This document shows positions 49,304 through 57,959 of a DNA stretch of 64,000 bases, one piece after another. This DNA is from Massilia sp. WG5 (GTDB lineage Bacteria; Pseudomonadota; Gammaproteobacteria; Burkholderiales; Burkholderiaceae_D). The notes below the pieces were generated by a model. It was given only the letters and a program-made list of their open reading frames with translations, was not told where the DNA came from and searched no databases. The stretch spans positions 5,332,001-5,396,000 of the forward strand of contig NZ_CP012640.2 in the NCBI RefSeq assembly GCF_001412595.2, given 5' to 3'. How positions within the stretch are numbered: position 1 is the first letter of the stretch; each line of letters starts with the position of its first letter. The translations under genes were made by a program, and so were the position numbers.

Positions 49304-50178
49304 TGGAGACCAGCGCCGCCGTCGCCTGCGCCGCCATCGCCGGCGGCTTGCTGCTGGCCTGGGGCCTGCCGCGCTGGCGCCTGCGGCGGGCGCTGGGGCG
49401 TCCGCTCGACGTCCGCCAGCTGGCCTTCATCGAAAGCAATGTCGTCCAGTACCGCGGCATGCCGGCGCCGCTGCGCGCGCAGCTGCAGGACCTGGTCAAG
49501 CGCTTCCTGCACGAGAAGACCTTCGTCGGCTGCGCCGGGCTCGAGGTGACCGAGGAGATGCGGGTGACGATCGCGGCCCAGGCCTGCCTGCTGCTGCTGA
49601 ACCGCAGCACCGAGGTGTATCCCGGCCTGCATGCGGTGCTGGTATATCCGGGCGCCTTCCTGGTGCCGCGCAAGCAGGTCGACGCCGGCGGCGTGGTCAC
49701 CGAAACGCGCCAGGACCTGCTCGGCGAATCCTGGGGCGACGGGCGCGTGATCCTGTCCTGGGATCACGTTCGCCGCGCCGCTCACGCGCCGGAGGGCGCG
49801 CAGAACGTGGTGCTGCACGAATTCGCGCACCAGCTCGACAGCGAATCCGGCAGCACCAACGGCGCGCCCCTGCTCGGCAGCGCCGAACGCTACAAGCGCT
49901 GGTCGGAGACCCTGGCGCGCGACTTCGAACTATTGCGCCGCGAGACCTACTGGGGCTACCGCGACGTGCTCGATCCCTACGGCGCCAGCAGCCCGGCCGA
50001 GTTCTTCGCGGTGGCCACCGAAAGCTTCTTCGAGCAGCCGCATGCGCTGGCGGCGCGCCATGCCGAGCTGTATGCCGAGTTCCAGCGCTATTTCCGCGTC
50101 GACCCGCGCGAGTGGTTCCCGCTGCCGCAGTGGCAGGAACCGGAACTGCATCATGCGGCCTACGGCCAATGGCAATAG
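49303..50178 (+). CDS. mtfA: Zinc-dependent peptidase MtfA-like (M90)
   Basis: 291 residues. An N-terminal hydrophobic segment is followed by LVYPGAFLVPRKQV, VILSWDHVRRA and the zinc motif VVLHEFAHQLDSESGSTNGA (HEFAH), with the third ligand region in PAEFFAVATESFFEQP. Family members such as E. coli MtfA bind the Mlc repressor and act as aminopeptidases. GTG 49300 is an alternative start. The coupling with a peroxiredoxin is unusual. An operator-type site lies downstream for the next gene. Confidence 0.9.
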   Translation: METSAAVACAAIAGGLLLAWGLPRWRLRRALGRPLDVRQLAFIESNVVQYRGMPAPLRAQLQDLVKRFLHEKTFVGCAGLEVTEEMRVTIAAQACLLLLNRSTEVYPGLHAVLVYPGAFLVPRKQVDAGGVVTETRQDLLGESWGDGRVILSWDHVRRAAHAPEGAQNVVLHEFAHQLDSESGSTNGAPLLGSAERYKRWSETLARDFELLRRETYWGYRDVLDPYGASSPAEFFAVATESFFEQPHALAARHAELYAEFQRYFRVDPREWFPLPQWQEPELHHAAYGQWQ

Positions 50179-50195
50179 ATGCAGAAATAAGCAGC

Positions 50196-50209
50196 GTGCG
50201 TTTGCGAAC
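50196..50209 (+). promoter_or_regulatory. GTRCG-N4-CGNAC site ahead of the stress-protein-like gene
   Basis: GTGCG-TTTG-CGAAC, 60 nt before ATG 50270; the hexamer 22 nt downstream (CATGCT) matches the -10 consensus at only 3 of 6. Confidence 0.5.
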
Positions 50210-50269
50210 AGAGGAGTCGCCGCCGGGCGCGCATGCTCTGCAGTACTGACGAGTCCAGGAGGAATTCTC

Positions 50270-50824
50270 ATGTCCATGATCATTGCAGGGCACTTCGAGC
50301 TTCAGGAGGAAGTCGAGCGGGCGCGCCGCGCGCTGCTCGACGCCGGCTTCGCGGGCGAACGCATCAGCGGCTTCTACCTGAGCCAGCCCGGCCAGCACGA
50401 CCAGACCCCGATCGGCGGCGACCACATGCAGTCGCCGGGGGCCAAGGAAACGCCCGAGGGCGTGGCGCAGGGCGCCGGCGCCGGCGCCGCGGTCGGCGTG
50501 GTGGCGGGCGCCGCAACGTCGCCGCTCACGGGGCCGCTGGGGCCGGTGGTCGGCGGCCTGGTCGGCGCCCACGTCGGCTCGCTGTTCAGCTTTTCGAAGA
50601 TGAAGGAAGCCGGCGAGAAGGAAGCGGGCGGCCGTGCACCGGTCGAGAACCGCCATGCCGGCATGCTGGTCGCGGTGGCCTTCGACGATACCGGCCTCGA
50701 GGGCAAGGCGGTGGATGTGCTGCGCGGCCTCGGCGCCACCCAGATCGAGCGCGCCAGGGGCAATATCGTCGACGGCGACTGGGCCGACTTCGATCCGGGC
50801 AGCGCCCCCGACATCATCCGCTGA
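50270..50824 (+). CDS. General-stress-protein-like protein with glycine-zipper centre
   Basis: 184 residues with a very strong ribosome site (AGGAGGAATTC). The N-terminus (AGHFELQEEVERARRALLDA) and C-terminus (RHAGMLVAVAFDDTGLEGKA, then LRGLGATQIERARGN) form two halves of a ferredoxin-like fold seen in general-stress and membrane-regulator proteins. The centre is a glycine zipper (GAGAGAAVGVVAGAATSPLT, GPVVGGLVGAHVGS) likely to enter membranes. A GTRCG site precedes it, tying it to the envelope regulon. Confidence 0.78.
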   Translation: MSMIIAGHFELQEEVERARRALLDAGFAGERISGFYLSQPGQHDQTPIGGDHMQSPGAKETPEGVAQGAGAGAAVGVVAGAATSPLTGPLGPVVGGLVGAHVGSLFSFSKMKEAGEKEAGGRAPVENRHAGMLVAVAFDDTGLEGKAVDVLRGLGATQIERARGNIVDGDWADFDPGSAPDIIR

Positions 50825-50866
50825 GCGCGCGCGCCGGCGTCGCAAGCGGTCTGAGCATTAACACTC

Positions 50867-50880
50867 TTGAGCTTTATCAA
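50867..50880 (+). promoter_or_regulatory. FNR/ANR-like box ahead of phbB
   Basis: TTGAG-CTTT-ATCAA differs from the FNR consensus TTGAT-N4-ATCAA at one base. It lies 81 nt before ATG 50962. The spacing suits activation of phbB under low oxygen. Confidence 0.6.
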
Positions 50881-50961
50881 AGCTGGGCTTGTTGGCGCTC
50901 CTAGACTCGGTATTTCAAGCCGCGCAAGGCGCGCGGCCTTACCGACGACAGGACGACCGCC

Positions 50962-51720
50962 ATGCACGATGATAAAGCAGCGAGCAAAGTAGCCTTGGTA
51001 ACAGGTGGAATGGGTGGACTGGGCACGGCGATCTGCCGGCGCCTGCACGACGAAGGGTTTCAGGTGGCAACGACGTACTCGCCGGCCAACCCGACCCCGG
51101 AAGCCTGGCTGGCGGCCCAGCGCGACGACGCTTACCGCTTCAAGGCCTACAAGCTCGACGTCACCGATTATGGCGACTGCGAGTGGATGATGCAGAAGCT
51201 GCTGGCCGAGATGGGCCGGCTCGATGTGCTCGTCAACAATGCCGGCATCACGCGCGACCGCAGCCTGCGCAGGATGGGCGTCGACGACTGGCAGGCGGTG
51301 CTGCGCGCCGACCTCGACAGCGTATTCAACCTGAGCAAGCAGGCGATCGAGCCGATGATGGCGCGGCGCTGGGGCCGGATCGTGAATATCTCCTCGGTGA
51401 ATGGCCAGCAGGGCGCCTTCGGCCAGGCCAACTATGCCGCCGCCAAGGCCGGTATGCACGGCTTCACCAAGGCGCTGGCGCTGGAGATGGCGCGCCATGG
51501 CGTTACCGTCAACACGGTCTCGCCGGGCTACCTGCGCACCAAAATGGTGGAGGCCGTGCCGCAGGACGTCCTGAAGGACAAGATCCTGCCGCAAATCCCG
51601 ATGGGCCGCCTGGGCGAGCCGGACGAGGTGGCGGGGCTGGTGGCCTATCTGGTGTCCGACGTGGCGGCCTTCATGACCGGGGCGAACCTGGCCATCAACG
51701 GCGGCCAGCACATGTACTAG
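50962..51720 (+). CDS. phbB: Acetoacetyl-CoA reductase
   Basis: 252 residues. VALVTGGMGGLGTAICRRLH, NNAGITRDRSLRRMG, SSVNGQQGAFGQANYAAAKA (Tyr-x3-Lys), and the C-terminal SDVAAFMTGANLAINGGQHM match PhaB/PhbB of Cupriavidus and relatives. It makes 3-hydroxybutyryl-CoA with NADPH for polyhydroxybutyrate. No phaA or phaC is adjacent. An FNR-like box precedes it, suggesting oxygen-linked control of storage polymer. Confidence 0.93.
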   Translation: MHDDKAASKVALVTGGMGGLGTAICRRLHDEGFQVATTYSPANPTPEAWLAAQRDDAYRFKAYKLDVTDYGDCEWMMQKLLAEMGRLDVLVNNAGITRDRSLRRMGVDDWQAVLRADLDSVFNLSKQAIEPMMARRWGRIVNISSVNGQQGAFGQANYAAAKAGMHGFTKALALEMARHGVTVNTVSPGYLRTKMVEAVPQDVLKDKILPQIPMGRLGEPDEVAGLVAYLVSDVAAFMTGANLAINGGQHMY

Positions 51721-51733
51721 AGTACCCTAGGAA

Positions 51734-52117
51734 TTAATGTCTTTGCTCGGCGCGCGTCTGGCAGCCTATGCAGAGGCGCGCTTCCGGCCGCGCCAGCAGG
51801 CGCGAAGCGCCGATCGGCTGGCCGCATTCCTCGCACAGGCCGTAGCTCCCGTCCTCGAACTTGGCCAGCGCATGGCGCAGCACCTGCACCTCGGCCGCAT
51901 GGTGGCCGGCGGCCTCGCGCGAGAGGTCGTTCAGCAGGCGCACGGTGGCGCGGTCGAGGGGGGAACTTTCGACTTCGGCCACCGGCAGTTCGGCGTCGGA
52001 GGCTTGCGTCGCCTCCATGCTCTCCAGCGCATGCAGGCGCTGTTCCAGCATCGACTTCAGGAGCGCGAGCCGGTCAGGGTCCGCGCCGTCGGGCTGGACG
52101 CTTGGATTGACGGTCAT
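51734..52117 (-). CDS. TraR/DksA-family zinc-finger protein
   Basis: 127 residues. A helical N-terminus (SMLEQRLHALESMEATQASD) is followed by a DksA-type zinc finger: GLCEECGQPIGASRLLARPE and LCIGCQTRAEQ, with four cysteines. It lacks the long coiled coil and acidic tip of full DksA, so it is a short relative that may bind RNA polymerase or not. It converges with phbB with 13 nt between stops. Confidence 0.9.
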   Translation of the reverse strand: MTVNPSVQPDGADPDRLALLKSMLEQRLHALESMEATQASDAELPVAEVESSPLDRATVRLLNDLSREAAGHHAAEVQVLRHALAKFEDGSYGLCEECGQPIGASRLLARPEARLCIGCQTRAEQRH

Positions 52118-52188
52118 TGGAAGGCCCTCCGGTTGGATGCTGCGGAAGGCCCAGTGTAGCGCAACTGCGAGCGTCTTTGGGCGCGATC

Positions 52189-52689
52189 CTAAGCCGGCGG
52201 CGCTTCGTGCAGCGCGACCACGTCGAGCTGGGTCTTCAACTGGTCGACCGCCGCCAGGATCGGCAGCACCTGTCCGGTGGAGGCCGCCGCCGCCAGGCCC
52301 AGCAGGCGGGCGACCAGGGTGATGCCGTCGCCGATGCGGGTGATCTTCTTGATCTTGTCGGCGGCATCGATGGTGAGCGCGACCAGGTGCTGCTGCGACT
52401 GGCCGAGCGAACCGACGATGCAGGTGGCGGCGTCGGCATACAGGCGGTTGGCGCGCTGGCGCAGCTCGACCTCGGCGTCGAGCAGGGTGCGCGCGACCGC
52501 CTGCTCCGACTCCGGCACCTCGCCATGGTGCTGCGCCTGGCTGCGGTGGACGTCGCGCATCACCCGCTCGTGGATGCTGTCGGCGCAGGCGGACAGGCGG
52601 TCGGCCAGTTCTTCGACTTGCTTTGCGGTGGCGAGGGCGTCGGCCGGGGTCGGCGGCGCCTTTGCCGGGTTGGGGTTGTCGTTTGCCAT
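52189..52689 (-). CDS. Helical protein of unknown function
   Basis: 166 residues. Helical throughout: ATAKQVEELADRLSACADSI, ESEQAVARTLLDAEVELRQR and a hydrophobic helix GITLVARLLGLAAAASTGQV. No signal peptide. It follows a lipoprotein gene by 21 nt on the same strand, so they are co-transcribed. No family recognised. Confidence 0.7.
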   Translation of the reverse strand: MANDNPNPAKAPPTPADALATAKQVEELADRLSACADSIHERVMRDVHRSQAQHHGEVPESEQAVARTLLDAEVELRQRANRLYADAATCIVGSLGQSQQHLVALTIDAADKIKKITRIGDGITLVARLLGLAAAASTGQVLPILAAVDQLKTQLDVVALHEAPPA

Positions 52690-52710
52690 GGAGCCTCCTC
52701 GGGCCTCTGA

Positions 52711-53574
52711 TCAGGGGGAATCGGACAGCGCGTCGCGCAGGGCGATCAGCTCGCGCCCATAAGCGGCCAGGATGGTGCGCACCTCCGGGGCCGACAGGTT
52801 GTGCAGGTTCTCGCGCATCTTCTGGTGCCCCAGCGCGACCTTGGTCAGGCCCTGCATGGCGGCCTCGTAGCGCTTGTCGATCAGCTTGTATTCGTTCGCC
52901 TTGCTCAGGTAATGCACCTTGGCCAGGGTCACCAGCATGCGGTCCGAATTTCTGGTCGAGAACGGGATCTCGACGTCGAAGATGCCGAGGATGGTCTTCT
53001 TCTCGTTCTCGTTGGTCTTCGCGTACAGGCGGGTCAGGTTGATCATCGCCTCCAGCAGCAGCTGCACGTCGGCGTCGCCGTCGCGCACCATGGTCTCGAC
53101 GCTGCGGTTCTGGTAGCCGGAGGCGATCACCCGCGTCAGCAGCCGGGTCAGGCCCGTGTAGGCGGCGATGTGGCGTTGCTGCAGGCCCGAATCGGCATTC
53201 GCCTTCAGGCCGTTGCCGAGGTCGTCGAGCTGGGCGGACAGGTCATAGCGGGTGTCGCCGGCCAGCAGGCTCAGGGTCTGCATATACAGCACCAGGCTTT
53301 TCTGGATGCTGATGAAGTCCTCGTAGACCGCCTTGCGGCGCGCATCGTTTTCCCTGGCGATGCGGTCGGCGGCCGGTGACAGGTAGGGCTGCTCGCGCTC
53401 GTAGGTGTCGCGGTAGCGCTTCGACAGCTCGGCATAGCCGCCGATACGGGCCGAAGCATCGGCGAATTGCCTTACTTCCGCGAGGCTGACCTGCCCGGTA
53501 CCGGCGCAGCCGCCCAGCAGCAGGCCGGCGAGAAGGATGAGCAGGCAGCGACGCCAATGCGATCGAATGTCCAT
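52711..53574 (-). CDS. Lipoprotein of unknown function
   Basis: 287 residues. A lipobox (LLGGC) near residue 23. The mature part is helical, with RIGGYAELSKRYRDTYEREQ, QKSLVLYMQTLSLLAGDTRY and RLLTRVIASGYQNRSVETMV; it resembles periplasmic lipoproteins of beta- and gammaproteobacteria without known function. It is the first of two genes in a short operon. Confidence 0.78.
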   Translation of the reverse strand: MDIRSHWRRCLLILLAGLLLGGCAGTGQVSLAEVRQFADASARIGGYAELSKRYRDTYEREQPYLSPAADRIARENDARRKAVYEDFISIQKSLVLYMQTLSLLAGDTRYDLSAQLDDLGNGLKANADSGLQQRHIAAYTGLTRLLTRVIASGYQNRSVETMVRDGDADVQLLLEAMINLTRLYAKTNENEKKTILGIFDVEIPFSTRNSDRMLVTLAKVHYLSKANEYKLIDKRYEAAMQGLTKVALGHQKMRENLHNLSAPEVRTILAAYGRELIALRDALSDSP

Positions 53575-53667
53575 GGTTCCTTTCCAGCCGGCGGAGTGCC
53601 GACCTCGAAAAGTCCCATTCTTTCAAAGTTGCCCAACGGCTACCTTGCCGATGGTCAAGTCATGCGT

Positions 53668-54444
53668 TCATCGGCATGCATCGCGCCAGCCCAGTCCCGC
53701 CACCGTGTCGCCGAGCGGGTTGTACTCGCAGCCGACCCAGCCCTCGTAGCCAAGCTCGTCCAGGAGCTTGAACAGGAAGGGAAAATTGATCTCGCCGGTA
53801 CCAGGCTCGTGGCGGCCGGGCACGTCGGCCAGCTGGATGTGGTGGATCAGCGGCAGGCGCTCGCGCAGGGTGTTGGCGAGCTCGCCTTCCATGCGCTGCA
53901 TATGATAGATGTCGTACTGCATGAAGAGGTTGGGGGCGCCGCATTCGGCGATGATGCCGGCGGCCTGGGCGCTGTGGGTCAGGAAGTAGCCCGGGATGTC
54001 GCGGTCGTTGATCGGTTCGATCAGCACTTCGATGCCGTGGCGGGCGCAGGCCTCGGCGGCGAAGCGCAGGTTCGATACGAAGGTGGCGTGGGCGCGCTCT
54101 GGCGCGACGTTCGGCGGGAGCTTGCCGGCCATGCAGTGCAGGCGCGGCACGCCGAGGTCGACCGCGTAGTCGAGGGCCAGTTCGACGCTGTCCTGGAATT
54201 CGCCGGCGCGGCGCGGATCGCAGGCAAAGCCGCGCTCGCCGGCGGCCCAGTCGCCGGGCGGGAAATTGTGCAGTACGAGTTGCAGCTTGTAGCGCTGCAG
54301 GCGGCCGACGATCTGTTCCGTCTCGAAGGCATAGGGGAACAGGAACTCGACCGCGTCGAAGCCGGCCGCGCGCGCCGCGGCAAAGCGTTCGAGGAAACCG
54401 AGTTCGTTGAACATCAGGCTCAGGTTGGCGGCGAATTTCGGCAT
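53668..54444 (-). CDS. hyi: Hydroxypyruvate isomerase-family sugar isomerase
   Basis: 258 residues. A TIM barrel: KFAANLSLMFNELGFLERFA, FDAVEFLFPYAFE, LVLHNFPPGDWAAGERGFAC, EPINDRDIPGYFL, QYDIYHMQRMEGEL and GEINFPFLFKLLDELGYEGW. These match Hyi/OtnI, which converts hydroxypyruvate and tartronate semialdehyde. No glyoxylate carboligase gene is nearby, so the pathway context is missing and other 2-oxo-sugar substrates are possible. Confidence 0.88.
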   Translation of the reverse strand: MPKFAANLSLMFNELGFLERFAAARAAGFDAVEFLFPYAFETEQIVGRLQRYKLQLVLHNFPPGDWAAGERGFACDPRRAGEFQDSVELALDYAVDLGVPRLHCMAGKLPPNVAPERAHATFVSNLRFAAEACARHGIEVLIEPINDRDIPGYFLTHSAQAAGIIAECGAPNLFMQYDIYHMQRMEGELANTLRERLPLIHHIQLADVPGRHEPGTGEINFPFLFKLLDELGYEGWVGCEYNPLGDTVAGLGWRDACR

Positions 54445-54490
54445 GTGGACGGCTTGTTGGTGGTCGATAGTGCCTTATCGTAGCCGATTG

Positions 54491-54518
54491 TGCGCCGCGC
54501 CGTTGGTGGGCGCGGCGC
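54491..54518. terminator. GC-rich hairpin after the MFS gene
   Basis: GCGCCGCGCC-GTTGGTG-GGCGCGGCGC between hyi and the MFS exporter (minus strand). No clear T run follows, so efficiency is uncertain. Confidence 0.4.
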
Positions 54519-54542
54519 GGGCGGCTGTCGGACGCCAGCTCG

Positions 54543-55874
54543 TCAGTTTGTCGGCGCCCGCGAAGCCGCGGGCGCCGCTGCCGCCGCGGCATCGCTCAAG
54601 CGCGCCATCGGCGTGAACAGCCAGGCCGCCAGGGCCGTCACGCCCAGGCACAGGCCGCCGCCGACGAACAGGGTGGGCAGGGCGACGTGGCTGGCCACCC
54701 ATCCGGCGACCGTCGCGCTCAGCGGCGCCAAGCCCATGAAGACGAACATGAAGATGCTCATCATGCGGCCCAGCATCTGCGGGGCGACGCGCTGCTGGAT
54801 CCAGGTGAACACGGCCACCTGGATATAGCCGCTCAGCACACCGACCGCGCCCATCAGCAGCATGCCCTGCCAGCTGCTCGTGACCAGGCCCATCGGCATC
54901 AGCAGGATGCCGGCCAGGCCGTCCACCAGCAGCAGGGTGAGGCCGAGATTGCCCAGGCGGCGCCGGCCGAGCACGCCGGACAACGCCATCCCGGCCAGCG
55001 CACCGGCGCCGTGCGCGCCCATCAGCAGGCCGAGGGCGGAAGCGCCGTGCAGGCGCTCGCTGGCCAGCAGCGGCATCGCCACCTGCATCACGCCGCCGCC
55101 GACGCAGGCGCACAAGCCCCAGTACAGGAAGGCGGTGCGCATGCTCGTGTCGCGCCACAGTGCGGCCAGGCCGGCGCCGACCGCGCGCAGCACCGGCTCG
55201 TGTGCTGGCGCCTGCGCCTGCACGGGCGCGGCGGCCGGCAGCGGCCTGACCTTGGCCAGGGTCCAGGCCGACAGCGCGAAACTGAAGGCATCGAAGGCAA
55301 AAGCCAGGCCCAGGCCGCGCGCGCCGCCGTTCGCCATGCCGGTGCTGCCGTCGCCGCCCAGCGCAAACAGCAGGCCGGCCAGCAGCGGTCCGGCCAGCAT
55401 GGTCACCTGGCGCACCGCCATCATCATTGCGTTTGCCTGCGGCAACTGTTCGCGGGACACGGCCTGCGGCAGCATCGAGGTGCCGGCCGGGATGCTGAAG
55501 GCCGAGGCCAGGCTGAGGACCGTGGCCAGCAGCGTGACCAGCGGCAGGGTCGCGCGGCCGCTCAGCACCAGGGCGGCCAGCAGGCCCAGCAGCACGGTGT
55601 TGACGTGCTTGGTCAGCATCAGGATCCGCTTGGGCGAATGGCGGTCGACCAGGGCGCCGCCGAACAGGATCAGGACCGCGCGCGGCACGCCCAGCAGGGC
55701 CACCATCATGCCGAGCGCGAGCGGGTCGCGGGTCAGCTGCAGCACCAGCCAGGGCAGGGCGATCATGGTGAACTGGTCGCCGAGGGCGGAAATCACGCCG
55801 CCGCCCATCAGCCAGGCATAGTTGGGGTCGCGCAGCAGGGCGGCGCGCGGGCCCGGCGCGGCGGCGGGCTTCAT
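54543..55874 (-). CDS. Major facilitator superfamily exporter
   Basis: 443 residues with 12 predicted membrane segments. GGGVISALGDQFTMIALPWL at the N-terminus and the loop motif GGALVDRHSPKRILMLTKHV are typical of small-molecule exporters of the drug:H+ type. Two halves are visible around residue 215. The ATG overlaps the stop of the marR gene by four bases (ATGA), so the regulator is translated first and controls its partner. Substrate not visible. Confidence 0.9.
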   Translation of the reverse strand: MKPAAAPGPRAALLRDPNYAWLMGGGVISALGDQFTMIALPWLVLQLTRDPLALGMMVALLGVPRAVLILFGGALVDRHSPKRILMLTKHVNTVLLGLLAALVLSGRATLPLVTLLATVLSLASAFSIPAGTSMLPQAVSREQLPQANAMMMAVRQVTMLAGPLLAGLLFALGGDGSTGMANGGARGLGLAFAFDAFSFALSAWTLAKVRPLPAAAPVQAQAPAHEPVLRAVGAGLAALWRDTSMRTAFLYWGLCACVGGGVMQVAMPLLASERLHGASALGLLMGAHGAGALAGMALSGVLGRRRLGNLGLTLLLVDGLAGILLMPMGLVTSSWQGMLLMGAVGVLSGYIQVAVFTWIQQRVAPQMLGRMMSIFMFVFMGLAPLSATVAGWVASHVALPTLFVGGGLCLGVTALAAWLFTPMARLSDAAAAAAPAASRAPTN

Positions 55875-56305
55875 TGGTCGGTTCCGGCCAGCTGGGCCAG
55901 CAGGGTTGACGTCGCTTCGAGCTGGGCCCGCGACGGCGCGCCCAGCATGGCGCGGCTGACGTTGTCGACCACGGTCGTGGCGTTCGTCACCAGCTCGCTG
56001 CCGGTGGCGGTGATGATGGCGTAGCCGACGCGGGCGTCGCGCGGATCGCTTTGGCGGTCGACCAGGCCGATCTTTTCCAGCGGCAGCAGCGAGCGGGTCA
56101 CGCCGGAGGCGGTCAGGCCCAGTTTTTCGGCCAGGTCGACCCGGCGCAGGCGGCCGCCGGGGGCGCGCTGCAACTGCAGCAGCAGCTGGTAGTCGGCAAA
56201 GCTGATGCCGTGGTGGCCGCCGAGGGCGCTGTCCAGGCGGCGCGAGAGGGCGGCCCAGGCGCGTCCCATGCGCAGGCAGAATTCGGTGCTCAATGTGTCG
56301 CTCAT
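55871..56305 (-). CDS. MarR-family transcriptional regulator
   Basis: 144 residues from ATG 56305 with AGGAG upstream; a longer frame to 56395 has no ribosome site. The winged helix is at about 40-110: LDSALGGHHGISFADYQLLL, GGRLRRVDLAEKLGLTASGV, TRSLLPLEKIGLVDRQSDPR. MarR proteins repress exporter operons until a ligand binds. Immediately upstream lie several AAGTACTT elements likely bound by this protein. Confidence 0.9.
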   Translation of the reverse strand: MSDTLSTEFCLRMGRAWAALSRRLDSALGGHHGISFADYQLLLQLQRAPGGRLRRVDLAEKLGLTASGVTRSLLPLEKIGLVDRQSDPRDARVGYAIITATGSELVTNATTVVDNVSRAMLGAPSRAQLEATSTLLAQLAGTDQ

Positions 56306-56332
56306 GACGATCTCCTGATAATTGAAAAGTAC

Positions 56333-56380
56333 TTGACCGCTCAAGTATCTTCCAATTCTCGACACTTGGCAAGTACTTGA
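56333..56380 (-). promoter_or_regulatory. Probable MarR operator region (three AAGTACT elements)
   Basis: AAGTACTTG (from 56335), CAAGTATCTT and CAAGTACTTG (near 56368) lie 28-75 nt ahead of the marR ATG. The first pair, AAGTACT-N9-AAGTA, recurs ahead of the TonB receptor at 16628 with 19 of 24 positions identical. Confidence 0.5.
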
Positions 56381-56403
56381 GTAATCAACTATCACGCATG
56401 GGC

Positions 56404-56451
56404 GAAAAAAAGCCGGGGCCGCGCAAGCATGACGATTGCGCGACCCCGGCT
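56404..56451 (-). terminator. Rho-independent terminator of rhlE
   Basis: AGCCGGGGCCGCGCAA (56411-56426) pairs with TTGCGCGACCCCGGCT (56436-56451); the minus strand continues with TTTTTTT. It lies 27 nt past the rhlE stop. Confidence 0.88.
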
Positions 56452-56477
56452 TATGCAGCTTCTATATCAGCGGCCGA

Positions 56478-57959
56478 TCAGCGATCGCCGCCGCCGCTGC
56501 GTGCCGATGCCGGGCGCGGACCGCGGTTCTGGCCGCTGCGTCCACCGCCGCCGTTGCCGCCATTCCCGCCGTTGCCGCGTCCGCCGGCATTCGCGCCGCT
56601 ACGGTTGCCGCCTGGCTGGCCGCCGTTGCGCGGTGCGCCGCCTGCCGGGGCGCTGCTGCGCTGGCCGGCCGGAGCAGGGCTGCGGCCCGCTGCGGGCGCC
56701 GCGCCGCGCGGTGCGTTACCCGGGCGGCCGCCGCCCGGACGACCGCCACGGTTGCCGTGGCCTGGTGCGCCGCTGCGCAGCTGGATCGGCTGGGCCTTGG
56801 CGTTCGGGTCCGGCTCGAAGCCCGGGATGACCTGGCGCGGCAGGGTTTGCTTGATCAGCTTCTCGATGTCCTTGAGCATCTGGTGTTCGTCGACGCAGAC
56901 CAGGGACACCGCTTCGCCGGTGGCGCCGGCGCGGCCGGTGCGGCCGATCCGGTGCACGTAGTCTTCCGGTACGTTCGGCAGGTCGTAGTTGACCACGTGC
57001 GGCAGCTGGTCGATGTCGATGCCGCGCGCCGCGATGTCGGTGGCGACCAGGGCGGTCAGGCTGCCGTCCTTGAACTCGGCCAGCGCCTTGGTGCGTGCCG
57101 ACTGGCTCTTGTTGCCGTGGATCGCCATCGCGCCGATGCCGTCCTTGCCGAGCTGTTCGACCAGCTTGTTGGCGCCGTGCTTGGTGCGGGTGAACACCAG
57201 CACCTGCTTCCAGTTGTTGGTCTTGATCAGGTGGGCCAGCATCGGGTGCTTCTTGTCGCGGTCGACCGGGTGGATCATCTGCTCGATGACTTCCACGGTC
57301 GAGTTGCGGCGCGCCACTTCGATCAGTGCCGGGTTGTTCAGCAGCTTGTCGGCCAGGGCCTTGATCTCGTCCGAGAAAGTGGCCGAGAACAGCAGGTTCT
57401 GGCGCTTCGGCGGCAGCACCGCCAGCACCTTCTTGATGTCGTGGATGAAGCCCATGTCGAGCATGCGGTCGGCTTCGTCCAGCACCAGGATCTCGATCTT
57501 GTCGAGCTTGATGGTGCCCTGGCCGACGTGGTCGAGCAGGCGGCCGGGGGTCGCGACCAGGATGTCGACGCCGTTGGCCAGCAGCTTGATCTGCGGATGG
57601 ATGCCGACGCCGCCGAAGATCACGGCCGAATTCAGGTTGGTGTACTTGGCGTAGGTGCGGATGTTTTCCTCGACCTGGGCCGCGAGTTCGCGGGTCGGGG
57701 CCAGCACCAGCGCGCGGATCGGGCGCTTCGAGGTCTTGTTGGTCAGGGCCGCGCCGTTCTTGTCGGTCGACAGGCGGTGCAGCACGGGCAGCGTGAAGCC
57801 GGCAGTCTTGCCGGTGCCGGTCTGGGCGCCGGCCAGCAGGTCGCCGCCGCCCAGCACGGCCGGAATGGCCTGCGCCTGGATCGGGGTCGGAGCGGTATAG
57901 CCCGCTTCGGTAACGGCACGTACGATGGCGTCGGTCAGACCGAGAGTAGTGAATGACAT
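56478..57959 (-). CDS. rhlE: DEAD-box RNA helicase
   Basis: 493 residues. All helicase motifs occur: [16 protein letters not shown] (I), [26 protein letters not shown] (II), [12 protein letters not shown] (III) and [13 protein letters not shown] (VI). The order, length and a C-terminal basic Gly/Asn/Arg-rich tail ([19 protein letters not shown]) fit RhlE. It should remodel structured RNA, ribosomes included, often at low temperature. The 317-base leader region lies upstream. A weak ribosome site precedes the ATG. Confidence 0.94.
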   Translation of the reverse strand: MSFTTLGLTDAIVRAVTEAGYTAPTPIQAQAIPAVLGGGDLLAGAQTGTGKTAGFTLPVLHRLSTDKNGAALTNKTSKRPIRALVLAPTRELAAQVEENIRTYAKYTNLNSAVIFGGVGIHPQIKLLANGVDILVATPGRLLDHVGQGTIKLDKIEILVLDEADRMLDMGFIHDIKKVLAVLPPKRQNLLFSATFSDEIKALADKLLNNPALIEVARRNSTVEVIEQMIHPVDRDKKHPMLAHLIKTNNWKQVLVFTRTKHGANKLVEQLGKDGIGAMAIHGNKSQSARTKALAEFKDGSLTALVATDIAARGIDIDQLPHVVNYDLPNVPEDYVHRIGRTGRAGATGEAVSLVCVDEHQMLKDIEKLIKQTLPRQVIPGFEPDPNAKAQPIQLRSGAPGHGNRGGRPGGGRPGNAPRGAAPAAGRSPAPAGQRSSAPAGGAPRNGGQPGGNRSGANAGGRGNGGNGGNGGGGRSGQNRGPRPASARSGGGDR

